Shown: in pieces, positions 15,219 to 24,731 of the stretch
How positions within the stretch are numbered: the stretch's first letter is position 1
How the letters are laid out: every line of letters starts with the position of its first letter
Source of the DNA: Vibrio sp. Of7-15
GTDB taxonomy: Bacteria; Pseudomonadota; Gammaproteobacteria; Enterobacterales; Vibrionaceae
Assembly (NCBI RefSeq): GCF_022347565.1
Contig: NZ_JAKRGH010000002.1
Span: 408,930-472,929, forward strand
DNA length: 64,000 nucleotides
Direction of reading: 5' to 3'
The notes under the pieces: model-generated
Told to the model about the DNA's origin: nothing
What the model saw: only the letters and a program-made list of their open reading frames with translations
The model's database searches: none
Program-made: the position numbers and the translations under genes

Positions 15219-16043
15219 TTAACAGACGATTTTAGGGGTTGCTCGATTGACACGAAGTCTTCTGTCATGAGTTGGCGCATTAAAGTGAGACTCAATCAAA
15301 CGCTGTGTAATGGTGTGCTGAGGATCAGAGAACACTTGGTCTGTTGGGCCTTTCTCAACCACACAGCCTTCATGCATTACCATCACTTTATCAGTAATGT
15401 GTTTAACAACCCCAATATGTTGAGACACATAAATAAAGGACAACGCCATTTCTTCTTGTAGCTCTAAGAATAGGTTGATGATCTGAGAGCGCATTGCCAT
15501 ATCTAACCCATTTAACGCTTCATCGGCCACAATGATACAAGGCTGAAGAATGAGCGCACGAGCCAAGCAAATACGTTGTTTCTGGCCTGTTGCTAACATT
15601 TGAGGGTAAAAGTAAGCGTGTTCTGGCAGTAAACCAACTCTTTTTAGTGTCTCTTTCACACGACGCTCACGTTCTTGCGGTGTCATATTGGTATTTCGTT
15701 TTAGAGGTCCTTCTAAAATTCGACCAATTTGAATACGAGGGTTAAGAGAAGTGTTGGGATCTTGAAAGATCATTCTGATCAGCTTGCAGCGAGTTTTGTA
15801 ATCTTTATGTTCAAGTACTTCACCATTTACTTTAATGATCCCTTGAGAGGGTTCAACCACTCCCGCCAGCATTCGAGCTAATGTGGATTTACCTGAGCCA
15901 TTTTCACCAATAAAGCCGACAGTTTGCCCTACTTCTAGCTGAAAAGAGACGGGTTTTACCGCTTCTTTGACACGCTTTGTAAAAATGCCTGTGCGGTACT
16001 TATAGTCTTTTTTCAGATCTGTTACTTCAAGCAGAGCGGTCAT
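15219..16043 (-). CDS. sapF: SapF, peptide ABC transporter ATPase
   Basis: Second ATPase subunit of the Sap importer. The start is set at the ATG at 16043 because GAGGAG lies 7 nt upstream; an in-frame TTG at 16058 is less likely. The 274-residue protein has Walker A GENGSGKS near residue 50, and in place of the usual LSGGQ signature it has ATGQKQR, followed by Walker B IIVADEAL. It overlaps the end of sapD by 17 nt. Sap systems are linked to resistance to antimicrobial peptides, heme or putrescine transport in different species; the substrate here is unknown. Confidence 0.92.
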   Translation of the reverse strand: MTALLEVTDLKKDYKYRTGIFTKRVKEAVKPVSFQLEVGQTVGFIGENGSGKSTLARMLAGVVEPSQGIIKVNGEVLEHKDYKTRCKLIRMIFQDPNTSLNPRIQIGRILEGPLKRNTNMTPQERERRVKETLKRVGLLPEHAYFYPQMLATGQKQRICLARALILQPCIIVADEALNGLDMAMRSQIINLFLELQEEMALSFIYVSQHIGVVKHITDKVMVMHEGCVVEKGPTDQVFSDPQHTITQRLIESHFNAPTHDRRLRVNRATPKIVC

Positions 16044-17037
16044 GTTTTTTCTCCTCAAAGTTCAGTGGGAAATGGCAATTAAATTTGTGATCTTTTACGT
16101 TACGGCGAAAAGGAACTTCAACACATTTTCGCTGGGCATAAGGGCAACGAGGGCCAAGACGACAGCCAATTGGTAAGTGCTGAAGCGGTGGAATAGAGCC
16201 CGGTAGGGATTCCAGCTTGGACTTGTGGGGAATGCCTTGGCTGAAATCAGGCATCGCATGCAGCAATGCCACAGTGTATGGGTGTTTAGGTTGCTCTAGA
16301 ATTTGTTTACGGCCAGCTGATTCAACGGATTGGCCGCAATACATAACGGTAATTCGGTCAGCCCATTGAGTTACCGTGGTTAAATCATGGCTGATCAAAA
16401 GGATCGTCGTGCTGTTATTTTGGTTCATGCGGCTTAACAGCTTAAAAATTTGCGACTGAGTAATAGGATCAAGATCGTTAGTTGGCTCATCGGCAATTAA
16501 TAAACGGGGTTTATTAGCAATAGCCATAGCAATCATGACCTTTTGGCATTCACCATCGGTTAGCTCATACGGGTAACTGTTGATGACTCGTTGGTGATCC
16601 TTAATACCGACCTTATGGAGTAGGGCAATGGCTTGTTTACGACGCCATTGCCAGCGTTGCCACCAGTGACCAGTAAAGGTATTTGAAGGAATGGTTTCTT
16701 CCAGTTGGTAGCCAACTTGCTCAGAGGGATCGAGGCAACTTGAAGGCTCTTGGAAAATCATAGCAAGCTCGCGGCCAATAATTCGGCGTCGCTCTTTTGC
16801 TGAAAGGCTCAGCAAATCGATGTTTCCTAAACGCATTCGATCAGCAGAGACACGCCAAGTATCTTTGGTGACTCCTACAATGGCTTTAGCTACCAAGCTT
16901 TTTCCGGAGCCAGATTCTCCCACTAAACCTCGGATCTCACCTTCGTTTATGGTTAAGCTCATGCGGTCAACGGCTTTAACACGCCCATGAGGTGTATCTA
17001 TTTCAATGGTTAGGTGGCGTATATCGAGTAAAGGCAT
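16027..17037 (-). CDS. sapD: SapD, peptide ABC transporter ATPase
   Basis: First ATPase subunit of the Sap system, 336 residues. Walker A GESGSGKS lies near residue 39 and Walker B is [10 protein letters not shown]. Like SapF it lacks a canonical LSGGQ and has a LTDGECQKV signature. The C-terminal oligopeptide-transporter extension ([14 protein letters not shown] region) is present. Its ATG overlaps the sapC stop by one base. In E. coli SapD has also been tied to potassium uptake through Trk; whether that holds here cannot be read from the sequence. Confidence 0.93.
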   Translation of the reverse strand: MPLLDIRHLTIEIDTPHGRVKAVDRMSLTINEGEIRGLVGESGSGKSLVAKAIVGVTKDTWRVSADRMRLGNIDLLSLSAKERRRIIGRELAMIFQEPSSCLDPSEQVGYQLEETIPSNTFTGHWWQRWQWRRKQAIALLHKVGIKDHQRVINSYPYELTDGECQKVMIAMAIANKPRLLIADEPTNDLDPITQSQIFKLLSRMNQNNSTTILLISHDLTTVTQWADRITVMYCGQSVESAGRKQILEQPKHPYTVALLHAMPDFSQGIPHKSKLESLPGSIPPLQHLPIGCRLGPRCPYAQRKCVEVPFRRNVKDHKFNCHFPLNFEEKKHDRSA

Positions 17038-17924
17038 TATTCCGTACCTGCATTAAGTGCTTGGCGCAGGCCATCGCCCACTAAGTTTACAATTACAACG
17101 CTAAACATAATGATTAAGCCCGGTAAGGTCACTGTCCATGGAGCGAGGTAGATCAGCTCCACGGAGTCGCCAAGAATTGCACCCCACTCAGGGCTTGGAG
17201 CTTGTGCGCCTAAGCCTAGAAAACCAAGTGCGGCGATGTCTAAAATCGCGACAGAAATGGCTTGGGTGATTTCCGCAACAATGACGGTCAGGATGTTTGG
17301 CAAAATGGAGTGCCACAATAGATAAAAGTCGTTCGCTCCATCAAGTCTTGCAGCAATGATGTAATCTTTTTCCACTTCGTCGTGAACAGCGGTATAAACA
17401 GAGCGGATAAAGCGTGGGATAAGCGCTAGCCAAATCGCGAGTAAGATATTCATCTCACCTGGTCCTAAAAACGCCACAATTATGATGGCAAGCAATAGGG
17501 AAGGGATCGACATGACAGTATCAAGTAAGTGGTTAAGCACGCTGGATGTTAAGCCACTCGTCATTCCTGCAAAAACGCCAATAAGACAGCCAATAAATGC
17601 AGATAAAAACGCAACCAATAGAGCGTAGCCAAAAGTGAGCTGAGAGCCTGAAATTAACCGCGATAAAATGTCACGGCCTAAGTCATCAGTGCCTAGGAAA
17701 AACTCAACTTGCCCTGCTGGATCCCACGACGGTGGCATAAGTAAGTGTCCAGACTGCCATTGAGGATCGTAAGGTGAAATCCATGGTGAAACGGCAGTTA
17801 AGATGATCAGTAGCATCAAGCACCAAAACCCAAACATGGCTAAGGAGTTGGCGCGAAAGCTATTCCAGAAACGTTCGATCTGGGTTGGAATACGGGATTC
17901 TTGATAAACGTTATTTGATAGCAT
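17037..17924 (-). CDS. sapC: SapC, peptide ABC transporter permease
   Basis: Inner-membrane permease of the DppC/OppC type, 295 residues with about six hydrophobic segments. The first helix is near residues 30-52, followed by a periplasmic loop. The EAA loop that docks the ATPase is in the segment [20 protein letters not shown]. It overlaps sapB by 14 nt and sapD by 1 nt, consistent with a tightly coupled sapABCDF operon. The function rests on family and operon context. Confidence 0.94.
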   Translation of the reverse strand: MLSNNVYQESRIPTQIERFWNSFRANSLAMFGFWCLMLLIILTAVSPWISPYDPQWQSGHLLMPPSWDPAGQVEFFLGTDDLGRDILSRLISGSQLTFGYALLVAFLSAFIGCLIGVFAGMTSGLTSSVLNHLLDTVMSIPSLLLAIIIVAFLGPGEMNILLAIWLALIPRFIRSVYTAVHDEVEKDYIIAARLDGANDFYLLWHSILPNILTVIVAEITQAISVAILDIAALGFLGLGAQAPSPEWGAILGDSVELIYLAPWTVTLPGLIIMFSVVIVNLVGDGLRQALNAGTE

Positions 17925-18876
17925 ACCACTCTTTCCTTACCAGTGGATTAACAAGTGCACCGACGAGATCTGATAAAATATTGGCAATAAGAACAAAGCT
18001 AGCAACGGTGATCACACCGGCTTGTATAGCAACATAATCTTGTTCTGCGATGGCATCTAACAGCCAGCGACCAATTCCAGGCCAGTTAAAAATAGACTCG
18101 GTAATAATGGCAAAGGTCAGCATGCCTGAAAGTTGAATGCCTACTTTTGGAATGATTGGCGGCAGGGCATTTCTTAGTACGTGGCGCATAACAATTTCAA
18201 ATTTAGATAAACCTTTGGTTTGTGCTGCTTTAATGAAGTTTTTTGTCATGACATCAGCAACTGATGCTCTCATCATGCGAATCACTTCCGTTGTTGGTGC
18301 TAGGGCCAATACTAAAGTGGGAAGGATTAAATGTTGCAAGACACTTTGTATAGCTTCTGAACGATAGGGCTTATCGGAAAGAAATACGTCAATGATGGCA
18401 AACCCTGTTTGTGGTTCAATTTGGTAGAGTAAGCTATAGCGCCCTGCGACGGGTAACCAGCCAAGGTGCAATGAAAAGAACATGATGAAAAGCAGGGCAA
18501 TCCAAAACAGAGGCGTGGAATAGCCGAGAAGTGCAGTGGATGAGATAACGGTATCCCAAAATTTTCCTTGTCTCATACCAGCAACTGTCCCTAATGGGAT
18601 ACCTACCAGTAAAGAGAGAATCATAGCAAAAAAGCACAGTTCCAGTGTGGCGGGGAATACAGACATGATTTCAAATAAAATCGGTTCCCCTTGCTGATTC
18701 GCGCCAAGGTTGCCTATAGATAACTGTTCTAAATACAGTAACCAACCATCAAAAAATGGCATTTGTACCCACATCGCAGTGGTATCTAAACGCAGTAGGC
18801 TGTAACCAATGACCGTCAAAATGGTCAGCGTAATTAAGAATAAATTTAAGCGTCTAATGGTATAAATAAATAACAT
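17911..18876 (-). CDS. sapB: SapB, peptide ABC transporter permease
   Basis: Inner-membrane permease of the DppB/OppB type, 321 residues. A single N-terminal helix is followed by a periplasmic segment and five further helices; the EAA loop is AAQTKGLSKFEIVMRHVLRNA. The start codon directly abuts the sapA stop, and GGAG inside the end of sapA is its ribosome site. It pairs with SapC in the membrane channel. Confidence 0.94.
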   Translation of the reverse strand: MLFIYTIRRLNLFLITLTILTVIGYSLLRLDTTAMWVQMPFFDGWLLYLEQLSIGNLGANQQGEPILFEIMSVFPATLELCFFAMILSLLVGIPLGTVAGMRQGKFWDTVISSTALLGYSTPLFWIALLFIMFFSLHLGWLPVAGRYSLLYQIEPQTGFAIIDVFLSDKPYRSEAIQSVLQHLILPTLVLALAPTTEVIRMMRASVADVMTKNFIKAAQTKGLSKFEIVMRHVLRNALPPIIPKVGIQLSGMLTFAIITESIFNWPGIGRWLLDAIAEQDYVAIQAGVITVASFVLIANILSDLVGALVNPLVRKEWYAIK

Positions 18877-20496
18877 TTATTCGCTCCGGTATACTTGTGA
18901 AAAAGAGCGAGTGCCAAATGGGCTCATTTGAAAGCCTTGCAAAGATTGGTGGCTTGCTTGGTATTGAATACCATGCGCGATAGGAATGATAGGCATGAGC
19001 TCATTCAACACATTTTGTGCCTGATGATATAAGTTTAGTCGGTGGCGTAGCTGATTGGTTTCTCGCGCTAAATCAAGAAGGGTATCAAAATCAGGGTTAC
19101 ACCACATGGCGACATTTAATCCGGCCTGCTTTGCATTACACGACAGTAATGGGCGTAAGAAGTTATCGGGGTCACCATTATCGGCTATCCAGCCTGTTAA
19201 GATTAAATCGCTTCGATTCTCATCGGATAAATGAGTACGCTCAAACCTGTCTTGGGTGACGAGTTCTAATTCAATGCCCACATCAGCAAAATCAGCTTGG
19301 ATCAGTTCAGCTGCCTTTCTTGGGCTTGGGTTATAAGGACGTGATTCTAAAGGCACCCACATGGTCAGTGATAAGCCACTTTCATAGCCCGCTTCAGCAA
19401 GCAGTGCACGAGCGAGTTTCATGTCATAGCGAATTTGAATGCTGTCTTGCTGATATGCCCAAGAGCTAGGTGGGAGAATGGTTCGAGCTTGGGTTCCAGT
19501 GCCGTAGTAAACCGAATTTAAGATATTTTCTCGGTTAATGGCGAGATTCAGCGCTTTTCTGACTCTAGGGTCTTTCAGGGCTTTGTGATTGGTATCTAAC
19601 GCAATGAAAGCTACGTTCATTGCTGTTTGTGCTTCTAGGTTAAATTTGCGTTCTTTGGTAATTGCTGGCAATTGGCTCGCTACAGGAGCCGAGAGTACAT
19701 CACACTCCCCACTGAGGAATTTTGCCAATGTTCCTGTGCCACGAGAAGAAATATCAAAAACGATCTGCTCCATTGGCGGCATGCCTCTCCAGTAGGACAA
19801 ATGACGTTTAAGACGGATTAAATCACCAGATTGATATTCTTCTAAGTAAAATGCACCGGTGCCCACGGGATGACTATCAAGAAAGTTTTTACGATCAGCG
19901 GCAATCAGGTTTTGAGCGTACTCTTTGGAATGAATGACAGCATAGCCTGTGGCGATATTGGATAAAAACGTATTGTCAGGGCGAGTGAGATGAAATTCGA
20001 TCTCATGGCTGCTAATGGCTTTAATCTCCGCCACTGAGCCTTTGAAATCAATACTTTCAAACCACGGATAGCGAGTATTCCCCACATGATAATAGGCATT
20101 ATCTGGGTTAATTAGACGCTCAAAGCTGAATACCACGTCATCAGCATTTAAGGTTCTGGTTGGAGTGAACCACTGTGTTTTTTGGAACTCCACTCCTTTA
20201 CGTAAAGTAAATGAGTAGACGGTTCCTTCTTCGTTTACAGACCAGCCTTTCGCAAGGTTTGGCATTGGCTGATGGCTGACCGGGTCCAGCTCTAGAAGGC
20301 GATCAAAGATCTGGGCTCCAAGAGTTTCTACTGTGATACCACCATCGGTCAATTGGGGGTTAAAAGTCGTTGGGTTACCTTGCCCGCAGTATACAAAGCC
20401 TTGTTGGCGAATATCGCGGTTTTGCTCTACGTCATTGCACCCAGTAAGTGCAATGACCCCAAAACTGGCCACTAGTAAACGTATTAATGCGCTCAT
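18877..20496 (-). CDS. sapA: SapA, peptide-binding protein, predicted lipoprotein
   Basis: Substrate-binding component of the Sap transporter (family 5 solute-binding protein), 539 residues. The N-terminus has a hydrophobic signal and the lipobox LTGC with Cys20, so it should be lipid-anchored rather than freely soluble. The family segment near FVYCGQGNPTTFNPQL and the RVRKALNLAINREN region are typical of DppA/SapA. It is first in the sap operon, downstream of pspF on the same strand across 132 nt. The ligand is unknown; antimicrobial peptides and heme are known for relatives. Confidence 0.93.
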   Translation of the reverse strand: MSALIRLLVASFGVIALTGCNDVEQNRDIRQQGFVYCGQGNPTTFNPQLTDGGITVETLGAQIFDRLLELDPVSHQPMPNLAKGWSVNEEGTVYSFTLRKGVEFQKTQWFTPTRTLNADDVVFSFERLINPDNAYYHVGNTRYPWFESIDFKGSVAEIKAISSHEIEFHLTRPDNTFLSNIATGYAVIHSKEYAQNLIAADRKNFLDSHPVGTGAFYLEEYQSGDLIRLKRHLSYWRGMPPMEQIVFDISSRGTGTLAKFLSGECDVLSAPVASQLPAITKERKFNLEAQTAMNVAFIALDTNHKALKDPRVRKALNLAINRENILNSVYYGTGTQARTILPPSSWAYQQDSIQIRYDMKLARALLAEAGYESGLSLTMWVPLESRPYNPSPRKAAELIQADFADVGIELELVTQDRFERTHLSDENRSDLILTGWIADNGDPDNFLRPLLSCNAKQAGLNVAMWCNPDFDTLLDLARETNQLRHRLNLYHQAQNVLNELMPIIPIAHGIQYQASHQSLQGFQMSPFGTRSFSQVYRSE

Positions 20497-20581
20497 AACG
20501 ACGGCTATCGATTGAAAAATAAGTCTTTTAATTTACCACTTTTCTCCGAGTGCTACCAAACAAGTATCGGTTAAATAAGTA

Positions 20582-20613
20582 AATGCTCTATAAATAGTCC
20601 TTTGTAGAGCATT
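20582..20613 (-). terminator. Weak hairpin between pspF and sapA
   Basis: Perfect 9-bp arms (20582-20590 and 20605-20613, AATGCTCTA) with a 14-nt loop. It lies after the pspF stop, but the following T run is poor, so read-through from pspF into sapA is possible. Confidence 0.4.
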
Positions 20614-20628
20614 ATTTGTAAAAAGAGG

Positions 20629-21663
20629 CTAAGAATTGGATGCGGAATCTTCATTTTCACCCACAATATGATGCTTTCTTAATATGCCTCTTAGTTGATG
20701 GTAGCTTAAACCGAGTAAGTCAGCGGCTTTACGTTGATTAAATTTTGCTTCAGACATGGCCATTTGAATCATTTCGACTTCTTGTTCTTGCAACCATGAT
20801 TTCAAGTTAGTCGGTAAACTTGGCAGCGTAGAGGAGTGATTAGGTGTGGCGTTAGCACTCGGTGGTGAAGACGCTGGTGAGGTATTGTGCCAAGGTGCAG
20901 TGAAGGGATCTAAGTCGATATCTTCAATTTCACCTGTGTTGGTACTGTGTCTGAAAACAGCACGTTCAACGACATTTTTAAGCTCACGTATATTACCCGG
21001 CCAAGAGTAGGTTTCTAACGCTTTAGTGACCTTGGTACTGAATCCAGCAAAGTAGGTTAGGCCAAGCTCTTGACACATTTGCATCGCGTAATGTTCGGCT
21101 AACAACATAATATCAGCTTGTCGGTGGCGAAGCGGTGGCAGGTGAATCACATCAAAAGCGAGTCTATCGAGTAAGTCTGCTCGAAAGCGGCCTGAATTAG
21201 CTAAGTCTGCGACATTTTCGTTCGTGGCACAAATCAGTCTAACATCAGCATTAATGGTTTTTGTGCCACCGACACGTTCATATTCACCGTATTCAATCAC
21301 TCTGAGAAGCTTTTCCTGCACGCCAGCCGGAGCGGTGGCCAGCTCATCAAGAAACAACGTACCACCTTCAGCACGTTCAAATCGGCCTTGATGGCGACCT
21401 TTTGAGCCTGTAAACGAGCCTGACTCATGACCAAACAGTTCGGAATCGATAAGTCCTTCACTTAATGCTGAGCAGTTTAGGCTGATCAGTGGTTCATTCC
21501 AGCGTTTGGATAAGTAGTGTAAGCGCCGTGCGATGAGCTCTTTACCCGTTCCTCGTTCTCCCAGAATCAGAATCGGGCGCTCAATAGGGGCTAGTCGGGA
21601 TACTTGATCTAAAACGGCAAGGAAAGATTCGGATTCTCCTAGTAAGTTCTCAGGTTTTCTCAT
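20629..21663 (-). CDS. pspF: Psp operon transcriptional activator PspF
   Basis: Sigma-54 enhancer-binding activator of the phage-shock operon, 344 residues. It starts directly with the AAA+ domain (Walker A GERGTGKE near 36-43), with no regulatory domain, as expected for PspF, whose activity is restrained by PspA. The sigma-54 contact loop reads GSFTGS in place of GAFTGA. Walker B is GGTLFLDE. A Fis-type helix-turn-helix ends the protein (RKAADLLGLSYHQLRGIL). It is divergent from pspA across 169 nt, the standard arrangement. Confidence 0.95.
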   Translation of the reverse strand: MRKPENLLGESESFLAVLDQVSRLAPIERPILILGERGTGKELIARRLHYLSKRWNEPLISLNCSALSEGLIDSELFGHESGSFTGSKGRHQGRFERAEGGTLFLDELATAPAGVQEKLLRVIEYGEYERVGGTKTINADVRLICATNENVADLANSGRFRADLLDRLAFDVIHLPPLRHRQADIMLLAEHYAMQMCQELGLTYFAGFSTKVTKALETYSWPGNIRELKNVVERAVFRHSTNTGEIEDIDLDPFTAPWHNTSPASSPPSANATPNHSSTLPSLPTNLKSWLQEQEVEMIQMAMSEAKFNQRKAADLLGLSYHQLRGILRKHHIVGENEDSASNS

Positions 21664-21729
21664 TGGTTAATCTCGCCAAAAAGTGGTGAAATTAATCATA
21701 TCATAAGTCTACTATTAATGCTGATTTGA

Positions 21730-21744
21730 TTAACTTATTGTTAA
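21730..21744. promoter_or_regulatory. Palindrome in pspF-pspA spacer, possible activator site
   Basis: TTAAC-TTATT-GTTAA lies about 30 bp upstream of the sigma-54 -24 element, in an AT-rich stretch. It could be part of the PspF enhancer or an IHF site; the sequence alone does not decide. Confidence 0.35.
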
Positions 21745-21761
21745 TTAACGATTTTAAAAGT

Positions 21762-21777
21762 TGGCATGGAACCTGAT
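21762..21777 (+). promoter_or_regulatory. Sigma-54 promoter of pspA
   Basis: TGGCATG-GAAC-CTGAT matches the -24 element well and the -12 element weakly (CTGAT against TTGCA). Position (55 nt before the pspA ATG) and the divergent PspF gene support it. An imperfect -12 element is also known in the E. coli pspA promoter. Confidence 0.65.
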
Positions 21778-21832
21778 ATAACTATAGTCAAGAACACAAT
21801 AACTAACGACAAAACTACGAAGGAGTAGGATT

Positions 21833-22498
21833 ATGGGTATTTTTTCTCGATTTGCAGACATCGTAAATGCTAATGTGACATCACTGCTCGATAAAGCAGA
21901 AGACCCTGAAAAAATGATCCGTCTGATCATTCAGGAGATGGAAGACACATTGGTTGAAGTTCGTACTACTTCAGCAAAAGCGCTAGCTGATAAAAAAGAG
22001 CTATCTCGCCGCATTAGTGCGATGGAAGCTCAGTGTGAAGATTGGCAAGAAAAAGCCACACTTGCATTGCAAAAAAGCCGTGAAGACCTTGCACGTTCTG
22101 CGCTGATTGAAAAACAAAAGCTACAAGATGTACTTGGAAGCCTACAAGCGGAATTTACATTAGTAGAAGAGACAATTCAGAAATTAACCAGTGAAGTCAC
22201 TGAGCTTGAAACGAAACTAAATGAAACACGTGCACGCCAGCAAGCACTTGTGATTCGCCGTCAAGCTGCGGGTAACCGTCGTGATATTCGTCGTCAGTTA
22301 GATTCAGGTAAAACTGATGAAGCATTGGCGAAGTTTGATCAATATGAACGCCGCATCGATGAGCTAGAATCTCAAGCTGACAGCTATGGTTTGGGTAAAT
22401 CTAAATCACTAGAGCAAGAGTTTGCAGAGCTGCAAGCGCAAGATGATATTGAAAAAGAGCTTGCTCGTTTAAAAGAAAACATGAAAGATAAATCATAA
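21833..22498 (+). CDS. pspA: Phage shock protein A
   Basis: Membrane-stress effector of the ESCRT-III/Vipp1 superfamily. It binds and holds PspF off, and oligomerises on damaged inner membrane to limit proton leakage. The 221 residues are almost entirely helical and heptad-like, with an amphipathic N-terminal helix ([20 protein letters not shown]) for membrane binding. A GAAGGAG ribosome site precedes the ATG. It is first of pspABC under a sigma-54 promoter. Identity is certain. Confidence 0.97.
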   Translation: MGIFSRFADIVNANVTSLLDKAEDPEKMIRLIIQEMEDTLVEVRTTSAKALADKKELSRRISAMEAQCEDWQEKATLALQKSREDLARSALIEKQKLQDVLGSLQAEFTLVEETIQKLTSEVTELETKLNETRARQQALVIRRQAAGNRRDIRRQLDSGKTDEALAKFDQYERRIDELESQADSYGLGKSKSLEQEFAELQAQDDIEKELARLKENMKDKS

Positions 22499-22536
22499 CC
22501 GTATTAAATAGTTAGGCGCAGAAAAGGAGTGAAAGA

Positions 22537-22764
22537 ATGTCGATGGCATTTATCGGAGTACCACTGATTGTATTTATGATTTTTGTGGCACCACTTTGGT
22601 TAATACTTCACTACCGAAGTAAGCGCCGAACCGGTGCTGGTTTAAGCGGCCCTGAAATGGAACAGTTACAAGAGTTGGTTGCTAAAGCGGAAACCATGCA
22701 AAAACGTGTGGCGACCTTAGAAAAAATTCTTGATGCAGAAGTTCCAGAATGGAGGCAACGTTAA
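22537..22764 (+). CDS. pspB: Phage shock protein B
   Basis: Small inner-membrane sensor partner of PspC that draws PspA away from PspF under stress. The 75 residues have one N-terminal helix (IGVPLIVFMIFVAPLWLIL) and a cytoplasmic coiled-coil with the ETMQKRVATLEKIL region. AAGGAG lies before the ATG. Its stop codon overlaps the pspC start. Length and layout match PspB. Confidence 0.95.
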   Translation: MSMAFIGVPLIVFMIFVAPLWLILHYRSKRRTGAGLSGPEMEQLQELVAKAETMQKRVATLEKILDAEVPEWRQR

Positions 22765-23150
22765 TGGCAGAAGGACTTTACCGTGATCCTAGTAACGGTA
22801 AGCTTGGTGGTGTGTGTGCTGGGTTTGCTGCTTACTTAGGTGCTGAAATTTGGTTAGTCAGAATCTTAGTGGTTTCGGCGTTTTTATTGGGCGGTGGGTT
22901 GTTGGTTGTAATGGCTTACCTCGCTGCGTGTCTATTTTTAGATAAAGTGCCTATCGAGCATGTTCAACAAGCCTCGTTTGTGCGTGGCCATAAAATGAAA
23001 AATAAGCCATGGCAGGCTGGTCAGGCTCCTGGTGAATTGCTTAAACAGCTCGATGGCGAGTTTAGAGAAATGGAAAATAAAGTGCGTGACATGGAAGCGT
23101 ACGTGACTTCTTCTTCATTTAAAGTTAATAGAGAGTTTAAACACCTTTAG
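22764..23150 (+). CDS. pspC: Phage shock protein C
   Basis: Inner-membrane stress sensor. I take the ATG at 22764, which overlaps the pspB stop (TAATG) and has GGAGG at 22751-22755; an in-frame ATG at 22749 would add five residues. The 128-residue protein has the PspC domain (LYRDPSNGKLGGVCAGFAAY), a hydrophobic helix of about 25 residues and a C-terminal helical tail. No pspD, pspE or pspG lies nearby. Confidence 0.95.
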   Translation: MAEGLYRDPSNGKLGGVCAGFAAYLGAEIWLVRILVVSAFLLGGGLLVVMAYLAACLFLDKVPIEHVQQASFVRGHKMKNKPWQAGQAPGELLKQLDGEFREMENKVRDMEAYVTSSSFKVNREFKHL

Positions 23151-23171
23151 GCTGTAACAGATACTTTGATA

Positions 23172-23193
23172 AATGCCGATTTACATCGGCATT
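23172..23193 (+). terminator. Terminator of pspABC
   Basis: A perfect 9-bp stem (23172-23180 with 23185-23193, AATGCCGAT), 4-nt loop, then a T6 run. Located 21 nt past pspC. Confidence 0.9.
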
Positions 23194-23333
23194 TTTTGTT
23201 TGTGTTATTTACTTAATAGATAAATGCACAGTAATGGACATAATCATACTGGGCAGATGAAGCCTTTGTTCATGATGAGTTAATCTTCACTTGGGTATAT
23301 TACTTTTAGCAAATGAATCAGTCAGGAAAAGCT

Positions 23334-24731
23334 ATGAATCGTATTGGTAGTGAGTTGAATAAATGGGTAAACCGAGGGATGGATCGCCATGTTCGTTTAG
23401 CGGTGACCGGGTTATCTAGAGCAGGTAAAACGGCATTCATTACTTCTTTAGTAAATCAGCTACTCCATTCTGGTACTAATCCTCGTCTGCCTTTATTTTC
23501 TGCTGTGCGTGATGGTTGTTTATTAGGCGCTAAACGTGTGCCTCAAACTGATTTGTGTGTCCCTCGTTTTGGTTACGATGAAGGCATGCAATCTTTGCTG
23601 TCTACACCACCTGCATGGCCATCGCCAACCAAAGATGTGAGTGAAATTCGGATGGCACTGCGTTATAAACCGTCGAAAGGGCCGATGAAGCTGATCCAAG
23701 ATACCGCGACTCTGTACGTTGATATTGTCGATTACCCTGGGGAGTGGCTATTGGATCTGCCATTGCTGGACATGGACTTCATAGCGTGGTCTAAACAACA
23801 AGCCCAAATTTTAGTGGGCACACGCCAGAAGTTGGCTCAAGAGTGGCTCGATAAAGCGGCGGATTTTGACCCGTTTGCGCCCGCAGACGAGCGTGTAATT
23901 GCAGAGTTATCTGGTGTTTTCACTGAATACCTTCACCAATGTAAAAATGAAGAAGGATTACATTGGGTACAACCGGGGCGATTTGTTTTACCGGGTGAAT
24001 TAGCGGGTGCGCCGGTCTTGCAGTTTTTTCCGTTTGTATGGCTAGACAAATATTCTGAGCATGAACTTTCTCAGGCGAATGAAGAATCAAACTTTGTCAT
24101 GCTGAAGAAACGGTATGAATATTATCAACAGAAAGTGGTTAAGGCGTTTTATCGAGAACACTTTTCGACATTTGATCGTCAAATTGTGTTGGTAGACTGC
24201 TTACAGCCATTGAACGCGGGGCCTGAATCGTTTAACGACATGAGATTGGCGATAGATCAGTTAATGCAAAGTTTCAAATATGGCCGCAGTTCCCTGCTTC
24301 GTCGTTTATTTGCCCCAAGTATTGATAAGGTGTTGTTTGCCGCGACAAAAGCCGATCATGTTACGCCAGAGCAGCACCCTAATTTAGTGGCTTTGTTGCA
24401 GCAAATGATTCATGAAGCGTGGCAAACCGCCGCGTTTGAAGGCATCGATATGGATTGTATGAGTTTGTCGTCGATTCAAGCGACTAACCCCGGCTTTGTT
24501 CATTCTGGCGGGGAGAATATCCCGGCCTTACGTGGTCATGATTTTGATGGCAATGCCATGACCTTATTTCCGGGTGAGGTGCCCAAACGTTTACCCAATG
24601 AACAGTTTTGGCAAGAAAACAGTTTTGACTTTATTAACTTCAGGCCACTGGACAATGAAAGCGATGAGCCTTTACCTCATATCCGAATGGATAAAGCGTT
24701 ACAGTTCCTACTAGGAGATAAATTAGTATGA
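23334..24731 (+). CDS. ycjX: YcjX-family GTPase-like stress protein
   Basis: Conserved DUF463 protein with a P-loop NTPase fold, usually found next to psp genes and co-induced with them; the biochemical role is not settled. The start at 23334 has AGGAAA 7 nt upstream and aligns with enterobacterial YcjX (MNRIGSELN); an ATG at 23313 lacks a ribosome site. The 465 residues show a P-loop GLSRAGKTAF near residue 27 and a DIVDYPGEWLLDLPLL switch-like motif. It overlaps ycjF by 4 nt (ATGA). Confidence 0.92.
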   Translation: MNRIGSELNKWVNRGMDRHVRLAVTGLSRAGKTAFITSLVNQLLHSGTNPRLPLFSAVRDGCLLGAKRVPQTDLCVPRFGYDEGMQSLLSTPPAWPSPTKDVSEIRMALRYKPSKGPMKLIQDTATLYVDIVDYPGEWLLDLPLLDMDFIAWSKQQAQILVGTRQKLAQEWLDKAADFDPFAPADERVIAELSGVFTEYLHQCKNEEGLHWVQPGRFVLPGELAGAPVLQFFPFVWLDKYSEHELSQANEESNFVMLKKRYEYYQQKVVKAFYREHFSTFDRQIVLVDCLQPLNAGPESFNDMRLAIDQLMQSFKYGRSSLLRRLFAPSIDKVLFAATKADHVTPEQHPNLVALLQQMIHEAWQTAAFEGIDMDCMSLSSIQATNPGFVHSGGENIPALRGHDFDGNAMTLFPGEVPKRLPNEQFWQENSFDFINFRPLDNESDEPLPHIRMDKALQFLLGDKLV

